Source: Stercorarius parasiticus (lineage: Eukaryota > Chordata > Aves > Charadriiformes > Stercorariidae). Taken from it: a stretch of DNA of 64,000 bases. Under the pieces are notes generated by a model that searched no databases, had not been told where the DNA came from, and worked only from the letters and a program-made list of their open reading frames with translations. Both the position numbers and the translations under genes were made by a program. Location of the stretch: contig VWZL01004383.1 in the NCBI GenBank assembly GCA_013396915.1, positions 377,469 through 441,468 of the forward strand, in the 5' to 3' direction. Positions within the stretch are counted from its first letter, which is position 1, and every line of letters starts with the position of its first letter. Below, in pieces: positions 37,456 through 49,653 of this stretch.

Positions 37456-40400
37456 ACATGAGAAGAGCTGACTAGAGAGAGATCTACACTAACACTGATC
37501 AGAAAAGTGGAATGGTAATGCCACCATAAATCTGTGTTTTGGTATTTGTTTTCATCAAGCATCAGATGAATAAAACTAAGACTAAGCTCATATTTTGTGG
37601 ATTTGAATGGATTTTGAGAAATGTTGATAAACAAGGCAGAACTTCAAATATTAGAGTCCTATTTGTCTAAACTACCAGTGTTTCATGGGAGTTTTAGTTA
37701 TGGTAAGTAACTTCAATTTTCTATTATGACCCTATGGATTCTGTCTTCTTTGCTACACAGATGACTACAGATGTCAAAGAGGAAGATGAAACACACAATA
37801 TTATATCATAAGCTTAAGAACCGTTCGGATTTGGTATGAAACTAGCTTGAATGGAAATACTGCAGTTTGATAGACATTAATACGCCAATTCTGGATGTTT
37901 CAGCTGTAAAGAAAAGAGATTGCCAAATATAATTACCTCATAAATAATCAAAGTTTTGGTTAAACTCTACTTTTCTTTAAAAACAACAACCAAAAGGTAG
38001 GAAATTTCCAACCAGATACATTTTTGTTATTTCAGCTATCTAGTACACATGCAAGAATATTGCAGAAGAAAGCAAATGGATACATATTGGGATATTTGTG
38101 GTTTGTACAGACGGTGTTTGTCTCAATTTCTTCATTTCATTTAGTCTTGTTTATGCTTGTTTGACAGTGTTTTGTTGAGATTGGAGGAATGATATGACTG
38201 AAATGTAACCTTAAAAAGAATGGGCATCAAGTGCAAGAAACAGCAGCGTAACTCATTCATCTACTGGAAGACTGTCTAGTGTGCAGCCACTAAAATTTCC
38301 ATTTGGTCTAGTATGTCACACAGAAAGCAATGGCACTGTCTGACTTTTATTGTTTAAGGCTGGTAACTTGTTTCTTGCTCTGTGGATCTCTCCCATAGTT
38401 GTACCTCAGCTGCAATAAAACACCTCCTCTGTAGAGATAGTAGAGAGCACTAGAGTCCAAATACTTGAAAAAATTTCCTGGATGCTATATATTGTACCCA
38501 GCTTGCAGGTAGCTCCCGGGTGTAACTTCATGTGTTGAAATTAATCTACCTATTCATAAATGCAGTAGGTCTGGTTATCTTAGGGTCTGCTGCTTTTCTC
38601 CAGGCAGATGAGGTCATTTGAAATACTAAAGTTAAAACATTCTGAGAAAGCCCTGAAGAATTTAGAAGTGATAAAGCCAAGAGGTTATTAAATGAGGTTT
38701 GAAATGTTCTGTAGAATTAAAACATAACAATGCAGAATAGAAAATTATAGAAAACTTTAACTTTTAAAAAAATATTTTAAACATTATATATTGGGAAGAT
38801 ATTTCTGTATAATTCTGCAGGATTCTTTTTATAATAGTATCTTACGCTTAACTATTAAGCAGGCTGGAGGCAGGATATTCTCTGCATGAAGTCTTTGTTT
38901 CCTATCTCAGTAAACTGCTGACGTTCAAGTCAAATCACGTTTAAATACCTAATTGCTCAATCTTACTGTATTTGAAATGAAGTGAAAGGAACAGAAGTGT
39001 GGAAGTAGGATAATTCTGAGTTTAAAGAAACTTGGAAGGCCATTTTAAAATGAATGTTTTTGAACATTTGTCTCAACAGTTGTTTACAGTTTGTATAGAG
39101 AGTACACTCCCCAATTTCAGCAGTAGATGAACGAAAGAAGGTCTTTCTGAGCTGATCTATTTCAGTATGAGCTTCTGAGACCACTGTTATGTATATATTG
39201 GAATTAATTATTTGCATTAACAAAAGAAAAAGAATGTTTTGCCATAAACCAAAATCCATTAGACAGTCTTCAAGTTCAAAAATGTCATGTCCTGCATCAA
39301 GCTAACCAAATAAAATTTTACTAAGTTTGCTTTACTTCTTTCTTCAACTAGCTATACTCTTTCTGTCTTTGTTTTCTCTGACATTCTGAGTCTATTAAAT
39401 CACCACTGGAATGACAGACAGCAGGACTATAGATCTTCAGAAAAGGTGCAAGAATGCTTAGCTATTTAGTCACAATAGAAAAAAGAGCCCTTCAAGACAA
39501 TTCTGAGAACACCTTAGTTTTAAATGAGAAAGGCATTGATTAGAAGGAGAGCAAATACTAAAAGAGCAACCCAGAGATACTAGACAAATTCAAAAGAGCT
39601 ACCGGTCAAGCAGAGGGAACAAAGGAAACTGCAGCTGGGAACCTGTTGGACTAGAGATAATAGGAACAGCAGGGGAAGAGAGAAGGAAAACATAAGGAGA
39701 AAAGAAAACATTAAAAAGAAGAAACATAAAAGGGAATAAGAAACCAATAGCTGATGCTGGAATATTTGACAATGAGGGTCGGAATATGAAGGTTCTTCTG
39801 CAAAGTTAGGCTTAATTTATTTTAAGGCTAGGCTTGCTGTGGTAAGACATTAATCAAGAGGGATGTCTAGGCAACTCATAATCCAAATGGAAAACAAACA
39901 AACCAACCCAACAACAAAAAGCAGACTAGAACTGAAAGGTAATGCTCTTAGAAGGGAAAGCGGGGGTGTAAATATTATGAAAGAGTTTAATATAAAGTCA
40001 ATGTAATTCTATTATGGAATTAGTACTTTTAGAGAAAAACATTCAGTCGGTTGTGATTCATCCTCTCTAATTTTGTGTTTTTCTTTTGAGTCTAAAAGTA
40101 TGTTGACGCTCCTGGACAGAAGTTAAGGATTAAAAGGCATAGGTACTTGAATATTTCATTTGATTTATTTTCTGTTTTAGTCCTGTTCTCCTCAGGTTCT
40201 ATAAATAAAGTCAAGTCATTTTTTTTTTTCTATATACATTATGAATTAAAACAATATTGCTATAGGTTATTTTCTTCTGAAGCACTTTAGAGACTGCAGT
40301 AACATACAATGGTATGACTCCTTACTCATGCCTTAATTTTATAGACCGCTTGATAGGCAAAACATAGTAGGATTGAGTAATATTATTTAATTAAACATTA

Positions 40401-42249
40401 TACTAAGAAATGTTCTCATATAGGTATGCTAACAAGCTGAATGCATACACTATTGTGAAACATTTCGAGGTTTTTTGAGATTCCACAATATGTATCCCAG
40501 TCCTATACTTTTAACTAATGTAATTTGCTGGTCATTTGACTAAAGGCAGTCATCTGCAGTTAGGGTAGCTGCTTTTCTCAGCATAGGCAACTGCATTTAA
40601 TCTCAACCGCATTTAATCTCAATTCAGTTGACTTCTCAAACATCAGTGTCTAATTCACCTTTTACGGAATTGGAGACACTTCAAGTGTCTATGACTTATC
40701 TGAAATAATTCAGTTCTTGGATGCTTACGTGAAAAATTATTCATTTTCACCATAAAAGTCTTTGCAAGACTGGAACAGGTCAGCAAGTCCCATTTTCAGT
40801 CATCTATTTCTTCGGAGTTCTTCATTCACTCTTCCATGTAACTACCACAGCTCTCTTGCAAAAAGACTATGAAGGTTCTTACTTTCTTCTCGTTTTACAA
40901 ACTTGCTTATAGCAAAAGCTTCAGAAAACAACTGGCACCTCTCTATGGACTAAAAGAAAATAGGATTTTTCAAATGGTGCTGAAAGGAAAGGCACTGAAA
41001 GCCTATCAAGATATTCATGTCCATCACATTACCTCTCTCCCAACGAACAGCTCCATTCTGTGGCTAGTGCTGGAGAAGAAAGGCTGCTTTAGTACAGTCT
41101 ATATAACTTTACAAGATCTTTCTGTAAGGAGATACTGGCATCTTCCCTAATCAAGTCCAACTCCTTCTCATCCTTTTCAACTTTGATTTTAAGAAAGGTG
41201 CACAGCCTGGGATTACACCTGTGTTTTCTCCTATCACTAACTTGCATCATTATAACACAACATTGTAAGAAAATTTGAAATCCCTTTTTTTTTGTTTTTG
41301 AAAAATCTTGTTTATAGTGGTAGTTCCAACATAATAGATGTGTATATTCGAAACCTAAAACAATGCATAGCTTTCCTGGTTACATTGATTAGACTGTGTT
41401 GATTAGACTGTATTAATTTAATTCAAAAAATTCTTTACAGATGATAGATCTTTAATTTCAAACTGTGTCCATCTGTACAAGGTGGACTACTTCTTACTCC
41501 ATATGATTTTACTACAAAAGAAGGAAGAATCAAGTACTTTAAACATAGTACTTTGTTTTGCTTTGTTCTCTGTTTGAGTGTTAACTATGCTTAAAATTTT
41601 GGAAGAAAATTATATAGGCTGTAAAGCCAGGAGTACTGAAACAGAAGAAAATATGACCTTAAATATCTGCCAGTCAAAATTGCTGAGTCAAGATTTAGCA
41701 ACATATTATCTACCTTGCTGCTTATTCATTGATTTTTTCACCGTTAATCCTCTTAGTTATTTGGCAAAATTACATGTTTGAACTGAGTGACAAAAGCCCA
41801 ATTTCTTACACGAAACTAAGTCCTTCTAACCTGTCAGGTTTAATGGTCATAGATTAATAGACAGACACTCCTCAGAAGAACATCACTTTTCCCTTCTTAT
41901 GTGGCGAAAAGAGCGGTCTCTGTCTCAATTGTCATATTTCCAGGCTTGCAAAGATCTGTTTTGAGATAATCTAACTACGCATCGAAGGTATCCATCTTTG
42001 CTGGGAACTTTTTGTTTAATCTAGAGGATGTATTCTTACAGCTGCTATTCCATTAGAGTGCCTGTCATTTCTTTCCTTACACCATGTCTGAAGTAAAGAT
42101 GCAATGGTGGCTAAATTAAATCAGTTTGTGAGAGGGAATGGTTTGCCCGTGACGGCTTGTGAGAGTGCTATTTGCCTATGTCGATCCTCTGCCAGACAGC
42201 CAAGATAGGTAAACTCTCTGAATGCTAACTTTAAAGAAAGCTCTGTGGA
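37456..42249. other. intergenic or intronic sequence, no gene seen
   Basis: About 4.8 kb of AT-rich DNA. Purine-rich stretches lie at 39530-39740, a loose ACAA-rich run at 39890-39920 and a T run at 40219. A 16-bp near-duplication (gattagactgtgtt / gattagactgtatt) lies at 41389-41415. The frame at 40869-41150 (93 codons) has no recognisable domain. Confidence 0.5.
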
Positions 42250-43196
42250 ATGATAAAGGTTGGTCAAAGTGGTAAAGATGAGAGCCACCTGCATGGAATG
42301 AAGAAAAGCCTTACAAGACTAAGTGTCTTGGCAATAAAACAGCAAACAAAGTTCAGTGTAGAGAAGTGTAAAGTGATACACATGAGAGAACCAATTCATC
42401 TGTAAAGTGGTTGGCTCTGAGCTCATCACTAAAAAGCATAAACAAGACCTTGGGGTTATGACACATAGTTCCATGAAAATATAGTTTCAGTACCTCATAG
42501 TGGCCCAAAAATGTACTGAAATGTTGTTAGGATAAATATTAGGAAACAGAGGAAGAAAAATAAAAATAGTGAAATCACTGTATAAATCTGTGTTTTCCCA
42601 AACCTTAAATACTATCTGCAGGTCTGATCTTCTTTTCCCCAGAAAGTATTCAGTAGAACTGAGAAAAATTCAGAGAAAGATAATAATGTTCAAAAGCATG
42701 AAAGAACATACATATAACAAACAGTTGAGAAAAAATGCTCTGCAGCCTTGAAAAGAGACCACATAAAGGAAATGCCAGAAGCCTACAAAATAATCATGAA
42801 GAGTGTGAATAGGAAACTAGATTTCGCTGTTTCTCCTACTACAAAAGCAAAAGATTGTTAAATGAACATAGTAAGAATCAAGCTTAAACCAAACAAAAGG
42901 GCCTAGTTCTTAACAGGAAAAATTACAGACTTTATTAATTTCTAGCCATAGGTTATTGTGCATGTAGAAATATTTGTGATCATAAAGAATAGAGATCCAA
43001 AGGGGTTCAAGAAATCCCATTAGATTCAGGAAATCCTCAAAGCAGTATATAACCAGATGACAGAACAGTATCAGAGGGACCTATAATTTGTTTGCCTTGT
43101 TTTTAATCTTCCCTTGATGTCTGCTTGTGGACATTGCCTAAGACAGCATACTGGTTTAGAAAGACCATTGGCCTGAACCAGTATGGCTTTCCTATA
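42250..43196 (+). mobile_element. ancient, highly diverged CR1
   Basis: Several blocks keep CR1 order: gataaaggttggtcaaagtgg at about 42252, gtgtagagaagtgtaaagtgatacacatg at about 42355 (the ORF2 block ...KCKV.H.), a C-terminal ORF2 region near 42570-42760 (IQRKIIMFKS), and at the end agacagcatactggtttagaaagacc plus gaaccagtatggctttccta. That last form is the 3' end of old sauropsid CR1 lineages, not the attctatg tail of the younger avian ones. Many stops are present. It predates the other copies in the window. Confidence 0.75.
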
Positions 43197-44689
43197 GGAA
43201 TTCTGCAGAATCACACTCACATTGCATATTTCACATACACTTGTTTTATTGAAACAGGGAACAGAAGCTGTGTACAGCAGTGAATACTCAAGGTTGCAGT
43301 GAACACTTAAGGTAAAAGTCTGAGTAAAGTTTTCATTTTAATTGTTTCTCAATGTAGAATCCTACTCTTCAATTGCATCAGTATGTAATGAATACAGCAA
43401 GCAATAAAATACAATGTAATCTTGATATATTGGAAAATATTGAAGAACTCCTAGATCCTAACTTCTTGCTAGACCTCTGAACCTTGGGCTATGGCTCTCC
43501 ACTACATTCAGGACATTTACTCTCACTTTTACTTATTGTTACTCTATCCAGTTCTTTAGCGGTTTTCTGACTCTGAGTTTTTTTAAGACTGAAAATCTAT
43601 ATGATTATCCTGCTTTGAGGGTTTTGCCATCTACAGCATCAGCAGCCATTGACAACCTTCTATCTATCTCTCTAGGAGGTTCCCAGTCTTCCCTTCATTG
43701 CTGGACTAGGAGACAGCCATCTCTCAGTCCTTTTGGTTTCTCCACAGGCTTGCAGAACATTTTCATTCTCCCATCCTTGAGGAATGACAGGAAAGTGAAT
43801 TTTCCTGTTTTAAACTAAGAAGCTCCACTGCACCTCATAATTTTTCTCATCAACCACTTACTTTTTTTGTTTATCTTCATACTTCATATACACCTCTTCT
43901 CCAAAAGCAAGCAAGTTAATTTTGCTAAGACCTGTAAGTGAGACTGCTATGCACACTGAGAACCCTCATTCATTTTTCTGTCTGGTGGTCATGAGTCCAC
44001 CAAAACATCCCACTGAATGTTCTCTAATATGTGCTCATCTATTGAAAAGAAAATTTATTGAGGTAATTATATAGAGGAGTATTTTTTTTACTGAAAATGC
44101 ATAAGGTGTATTTTTATAAATCTACCTATATATACCAATGGGAAATACGGCTTTGTGGATATTATTGAAGTATAAGCTACTCTGCAGACTTGAACTATTT
44201 GCCCAGCAGGTATTTCAGACTGACATCTTCATCAGTGATGATGATTGATATTGCTGGCGGAAAGAGTGGATTTTTTCAGTATGGCTTGTTTCTTTCTCTT
44301 AAATGAAAGATTTTTGGGAGCTTCATTTCTAGAAATGCAAAAGGAAACTTGTCACAGAAGTCTGGAATACCATAGGTACAGGTGGAATTCTGTAAATTAT
44401 TTCTTTTAAAAAGTATACTGACTGAAGTCAAAGGGAAAATGTTGCCAGATTCACCTGAAAATTATCCATAGCAATTTTAAATTAGAATGCACTTAACACT
44501 TAAACTAAGTCTTTTCAATTGCACTGTTCATGTACTTGCACACAAGAAGTTATTAATTCTTCAGTGAGTAGGCCAGTATTTTTTTCAGACTGGCTATGTT
44601 GCTCAGCTGTAATGTCCTTCTGAAGCTGTTTAGCAGTTTCACATGCCAATGCTTATTCTTTCCATAGTCCTCACAACTGAGAATCATAG
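43197..44689. other. intergenic or intronic sequence, no gene seen
   Basis: AT-rich DNA with no repeat family or long frame recognised. It ends where the pentanucleotide array of the next CR1 begins. Confidence 0.5.
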
Positions 44690-45708
44690 AAGAATAGAAT
44701 AGAATAGAATAGAATAGAATAGAATAGAATAGAATAGAATAGAATAGAATAGAATAGAATAGAATAGTTTGGAAGGGACCTTGAAAGGTCATCTAGTCCA
44801 ACCTCCCTGCAATGAGCAGGGACATCTTCAGCTAGATCAGGTTGCTCAGAATCTTGTCCAACCTGACCTTAAATTTTTCCAGGAATAGGGCATCTACCAC
44901 CTCTCTGGGCAACCTGTTCCAGTGTTTCACCACCCTCGTTGTAAAAAATTTCTCCCTTATATCTAGCCTACATCTTCCCTCTTTTAGTTAAAGCCATTAC
45001 ACCTTGTCCTATCGCAACAGCCCTGCTAAAAGTTTGTCCCTATCTTTCGTGTAGGCCCCCTTTAAGTACTGAAAGGCCACAATAAGGTCTCCCTGGAGCA
45101 TTCTCTTCCCAAGGCTGAATAACCCCAATTTTCTCAACCTTTCTTCATAGGACTAGATGACTGGTCCTATGGTGTTCCAGCCCTCTGGAGGAGAGATGTT
45201 CCACCCTTCTGATCATTTTTGTGGCCCTCCTCTGGACACCCTCCAACAGTTCTATGTCTTTGCTGTCCTGAGGGCTCCAGAGCTGGATGCAGCACTCCAG
45301 GTGGGTTCTCATGAGAGAGGGGTAGTAGAGGGGCAGAATCACCTCCCTCAACCTTCTGGTCATGCTTCCTTTGATGCAGCCCAGGATACAGTTGGCTTTC
45401 TGGGCTGTGAGCACACATTACTGGCTCATGTCCAACTTTTCGTTCACCGGTACCCCCAAGCACTTCTCAGCAGGGCTGCTCTCAATCCCTTCATCCCCCA
45501 GCCTGTCCTGGTACCGGGGGTTGCTCTAACCCAGTTGCATGACCTTGCACTTGGTCTCGAACTTCATGAGGTTCACACAGACCCACTTCTTGAGCCTGTC
45601 CACATCCCTCTGGATGGCATCCTGTCCCTCAGGTGTGTCAACCATACCAGTCAGCTTGGTGTTGTCTGCAAACTTGCTGAGCGTGCACTTAATTCCACTG
45701 TCTCTGAC
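44690..45708 (-). mobile_element. CR1 LINE, 5'-truncated, with (ATTCT)15 tail
   Basis: On the minus strand it enters ORF2 near the RT catalytic box, runs through the ORF2 C-terminus and 3' UTR, and ends in an ATTCT array at 44691-44765. The catalytic box reads FADNTKL (Asn codon at 45663-45661) where active elements have FADD, so the second catalytic aspartate is lost. The plus strand shows the usual text ggaagggaccttgaaaggtc and gtggccctcctctggacacc. The 5' limit is blurred by the assembly problem at 45709-45904; after correction CR1 similarity ends near aattccactgtctctgac. The 195-codon plus-strand frame at 45157-45744 is antisense to ORF2. Confidence 0.95.
44691..44765. repeat. pentanucleotide array (AGAAT)15
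   Basis: Fifteen perfect AGAAT units, equal to ATTCT on the CR1 sense strand. It sits exactly at the CR1 3' end, so it grew from the element's tail. Confidence 0.97.
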
Positions 45709-45886
45709 NCTATACAACATGAGAGGATTCTTAAAACCTTGTGAGGGATTTCTTACCAAGCTATGAATGTATTCTTATGTATGAATATATTGTTAAAAAA
45801 CTCCAGTTTTTCCTGTTCATAAAGAAAATAAGGAAGATTTCCCAAATATATGTTTCATTGTATTTTAAACTGAATGAGTCAGGTTN
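45709..45886. other. probable misassembled contig: duplicate of 46241-46416 between two N
   Basis: Bases 45710-45885 (176 bp) match 46241-46416, with no difference found by reading, and are bounded by single N at 45709 and 45886. The 18 bases before the first N, aattccactgtctctgac (45691-45708), recur right after the second N (45887-45904). The simplest reading is three contig ends that were not merged. Confidence 0.85.
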
Positions 45887-45904
45887 AATTCCACTGTCTC
45901 TGAC

Positions 45905-46540
45905 AAAAGAATTCTGGAATCATTCCACAGTATAGTAGAAGAATCTCACCTCCTCCCTCCCCACCCCCCAAGACATTTTCAATGGTTTTTCATTGCATAT
46001 GATATTTTCAAATCATCCTTTGAAACAGTCTATTATTAGACAGTGAATATTTTTGTATTACAAAACACACACAGTCTTGTACAATTTATTTTTAATAGAG
46101 AACACTAGCACAAAACCTGAAACTCCACTAACTGTTTACTATGAAGGAAAGATAAATCTACTTCCAAGCACAGCAAGAAAATTGCTAGCTGTTATTCTAA
46201 TTCCCCCCCCCGCCCACCCCACACACCCCACCTCCAACGCCTATACAACATGAGAGGATTCTTAAAACCTTGTGAGGGATTTCTTACCAAGCTATGAATG
46301 TATTCTTATGTATGAATATATTGTTAAAAAACTCCAGTTTTTCCTGTTCATAAAGAAAATAAGGAAGATTTCCCAAATATATGTTTCATTGTATTTTAAA
46401 CTGAATGAGTCAGGTTTGAACAAATCATTTTATCTCTCTTGCTATGTGGCAACTGCTACTGATGTCCTATCTAGAGACACTTCAGATTGTCCTCGTGGTG
46501 GGTCATGCATTCTAAGTTAGATACATCTTTACATTTCCAG
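45905..46540. other. intergenic sequence with C-rich patch
   Basis: Contains a C-rich low-complexity patch at 46203-46235 and the second copy of the 176-bp duplicate (46241-46416). No gene is seen. Confidence 0.55.
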
Positions 46541-46618
46541 AGATGGGACGTCTTCCAAGTGGAATCACTATGGACGTAGTCCTCCAGAATGAAATGTTTC
46601 TGAGAGATGGAGGCACTG
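46541..46618 (+). other. candidate exon (78 bp), unconfirmed
   Basis: A plausible acceptor (ctttacatttccag, AG at 46539-46540) and a strong donor (CTG|GTAAGTTT, GT at 46619) bound 78 bases. One frame is open and gives GRLPSGITMDVVLQNEMFL and a few more residues; the other two frames contain stops. I do not recognise the peptide. No companion exon is visible in this window and the strand differs from the candidate at 3.6 kb. Two good splice sites so close can arise by chance in 64 kb. Confidence 0.18.
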
Positions 46619-49117
46619 GTAAGTTTAAGATTGAATTCACTTTGGCATTCAGCATAGTTTACAGTATCTTAGGCATATCCACTTCCAAACTTCCAAACAG
46701 ACAACTGCTAGCCAAGAATTAAAGGACAGCAGGAATCTGGCTATCTCTTCTTGACCAGGAGAGCCTATGGGAGATGCAGGAAGAGAAGTAGAATTAGCAA
46801 GTACAGGATCAAATAAGGACTTAATGCAGAGAAGGAAACCTATATTTTCCTGTTTTGTAGATTATGAAATGTCAACATCCCTGGCCATAACTCACTATCT
46901 ATTTTTGAACTATGTTTACATTAGGATTACAAAATTCAGATGTGTTTATGTGGTTTAATTTTGATAACATACATGAAAGATATAATATATTAGAAACTGT
47001 TTATATTTAAAAGTTAATGTTGTGAGGACAAATTAGTGAAATTCTGAACAGGACACCTGAGATTTGTTCCATTTTGTATGGGCACTTCTGTAGACACGCA
47101 AGAATTCCAACGTTAAATACAGCCTGCCCTAATGATGACAAAGAATTCTTCTAGGAGAATGCTGTGATCTAATATAAAATAAATACCGCAGGAGAAAATT
47201 ACTGGCTGAGGGAATGTGTAAGAGCTATAAAACAGAATATTTGAAAACAAGGATATTTAAAAAATTATATAATATTATGAACTGGTGGCACACTAGCTAG
47301 TTTTAAAGACAGAAGTAATTAAAAATATGGTTTCATAGTTTTTGTTTCTCAGGGCAAATACCAGCCTCTCCATGTATACAGTACTGACAAATACTGTACA
47401 AGTAGTATGGGGGTGGGGAGAATGCATGAATGAACTAATAAGGGTGCAATAGCGGTTTTCTCAGAATCCAGACTAGTGTTTTATTTTGTGTTCATGGTGT
47501 TGATTACCTCTTCTTTTCCTGTCATTTGTGGACAAATAATGACTAACAATTTAAATCAATCTCTTAAGATAACAACATGAAGTCCTTTCCACAGCTTCAT
47601 TGTTATGTTCTTTTTTTTTACAAAAACAATTTAAAAATAATAATTACGATGATTCCCCACAGTTAAATGCATCAACAAACTTATGCACCTCTTTAATTTT
47701 AACCTAAATGTCACAACAGATGCTACTCTTCCAGTCTCAATAGGGAGCAGATTCCACAATCAGGGAGTATAATTACAGAAAGCTCTAGCTCCTGCTGTCT
47801 CAAAGTTACACTTAGGGCACGCTAAATAGTCTGCCAGTTTCAGTCTTCAATGGCTGACTGAGGCCTTTGGTAATAAAAGATCAGTCAAGAGTACATTATG
47901 ATACTTCACAAAATACTAACAGCTTTGTCAAATTTATAATCTGGCGAGACATATGCCAGCTTTGTACACTGCCGAACAGCTAAAAACAAATACAAAAAGA
48001 ACAGGAAATAAATATAGTATGAGTTTGTAAGAGGAAAAGTGTCTAATTGCCATCACACAAGGAATGTAATACATCCAACACAAAGCATAAATTGACAAGC
48101 AATGAAAACCAGTGTTTTTTCCAATGGCCTTGTTGGGACCCTGATCATAGTAAGGAATAGTCTTCAGTTAAAAATGGGATGGCAAGTAATATTTTTCTTT
48201 CATGAGAGATATGATGGTTTATTTGAAAAGGAAAATACAAGGTCTGTAGTGAGGTTTTCCTTTTGTATTAGGCTTCTTCAGAAAAATGCAAATTTCAACT
48301 ATAAGAAAAATTGAAGTAAGTGGGGAAGAATGAGTCATAAAACGAATTGTAGAAATGAATAACCCTTTCTGATAGAAGAACATCTGATGTTCTTGTCTTT
48401 TGCTGCACAGAAGTCATTGGCACTCAGCAGTTAACTGCCAACAATTCAGAAGAGGCACTCACGCATGAAAATAACCCAAAATGAGGGAGTCAGGACCCTT
48501 AAAATATTCCTGTAGGAAAACATGAAATGTTGAAAGAATCATTGTTTTAGTGTAAGCACTTTCTCTCTATAACCTCAAATTCATTATTCTTTTACACAAG
48601 AGCCAATAATTTTAAACTGTAAACTTGGAGGACAATTAATTTGTCTGGAATGTGTGGCAGCTCCTGGAATTAAGAAAAGGCATATTTACCTAATGGAAGT
48701 CAGAGGAAAGGCACCCAAATAATAGTGATGGGGTCAGTCATGTTAAAAAACATATTTTCAAATTTCAGTACACTTCAGCCAGAACTGTGAACTTTTTTTT
48801 AGCTCCTGTAGTACTCTTCTTAACCAAATTATTGTATTTTATCTCACTTGCTCCAGAGACAGAAAAAATCATTGAACAACATCTGAAAAGACTTCTCCAG
48901 ACATTATTTACAGTATGAATTCAAAATTTCCCTAATATGGGAATTCCCTAATATGGGAATAAATAATTTATATGGGGAAAATTCATATGAGAATAATTAA
49001 GTTCCATTTGGGTGCACTTCATTCTTTATTCTTCGTTCTGCATTCTTCATCTAACTCACTTTATTGTCAGTTATTTTGTTGTGAGGAAGATTTTTGGATT
49101 TAAAACACATCAGACAA
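46619..49117. other. intergenic or intronic sequence; possible old repeat at 47735-47960
   Basis: AT-rich DNA. Within it, about 47735-47960 (ggagcagattccacaatcag, gaaagctctagctcctgctg, agatcagtcaagagtac) has the look of a decayed interspersed repeat seen in reptiles, but I cannot name it with confidence. No gene is seen. Confidence 0.4.
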
Positions 49118-49653
49118 TGTCATGGGCCTGAAGGCACTCCCCACCCTGACTGTCCCTGCCCACCCTTCCGGGACTCCCAACTCTTGGCCTAGGACCTCAT
49201 GTAAGTCCCCTGGGACCAACAACCCCTGCCCCAGCAATGCCACAGCAGGGCCAGTCTCCAGCTCCCCACAGCCCTTCCCAGCTTGGCCATGGGACTCACT
49301 GAGCCAGACACACCTGCAGGCCTACCCCAGCCTTGGCCCATTCCTGTCCCCATCCACATGGCTCTGTGCTTCCATCCTGTAGCTGTGTCAAACCCTGGAT
49401 CCTTTCACTGGGCCTGATCCTGACCCCCACCCACTGCCCCCACCTGACCTCGGCCTGTCCGCATCCCCAGGGAGGTGCCCAGTGCCCGGAACTGGGGCTG
49501 CCCCTGGCTGCCTTCCATCTGCCCTGCTCCTGTCTGGGGCATGAAACAGGCCCTGGCTGGTGAGGATCCCTGTCCTGCCAGCCACTGGGGGGAGCCCCTG
49601 TGTCTCCTGGCTTTGTCTCTAGCAGAGTTGTCAGCCTTTGCATCTTCTTGACA
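49118..49653. other. GC-rich, CpG-poor block with LTR-like termini
   Basis: Composition changes sharply from AT-rich flanks to a C-heavy plus strand (many ccctg, ccagc, cccca). CpG is scarce for such GC content (for example ttccggg, ctcggc, gtccgc, cccgga), so it is not a CpG island. The left border reads tgtcatggg and the right border cttgaca, giving TGTC...GACA as in the LTRs above. The pentamers outside do not match (gacaa and ggtaa). Open frames on both strands, up to 125 codons, follow from few stop codons in GC-rich sequence. It may be a decayed LTR or another inserted repeat; family unknown. Confidence 0.4.

Noticed and set aside
44691..44765. CRISPR-like array
   Set aside because: Units are contiguous 5-bp repeats with no spacers, in a vertebrate genome.
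45157..45744. 195-codon plus-strand frame, the longest in the window
   Set aside because: It is antisense to the CR1 ORF2 in the same place and crosses an N and an assembly join.
49118..49653. CpG island promoter
   Set aside because: GC content is high but CpG is scarce, and no first-exon or promoter motif is seen.
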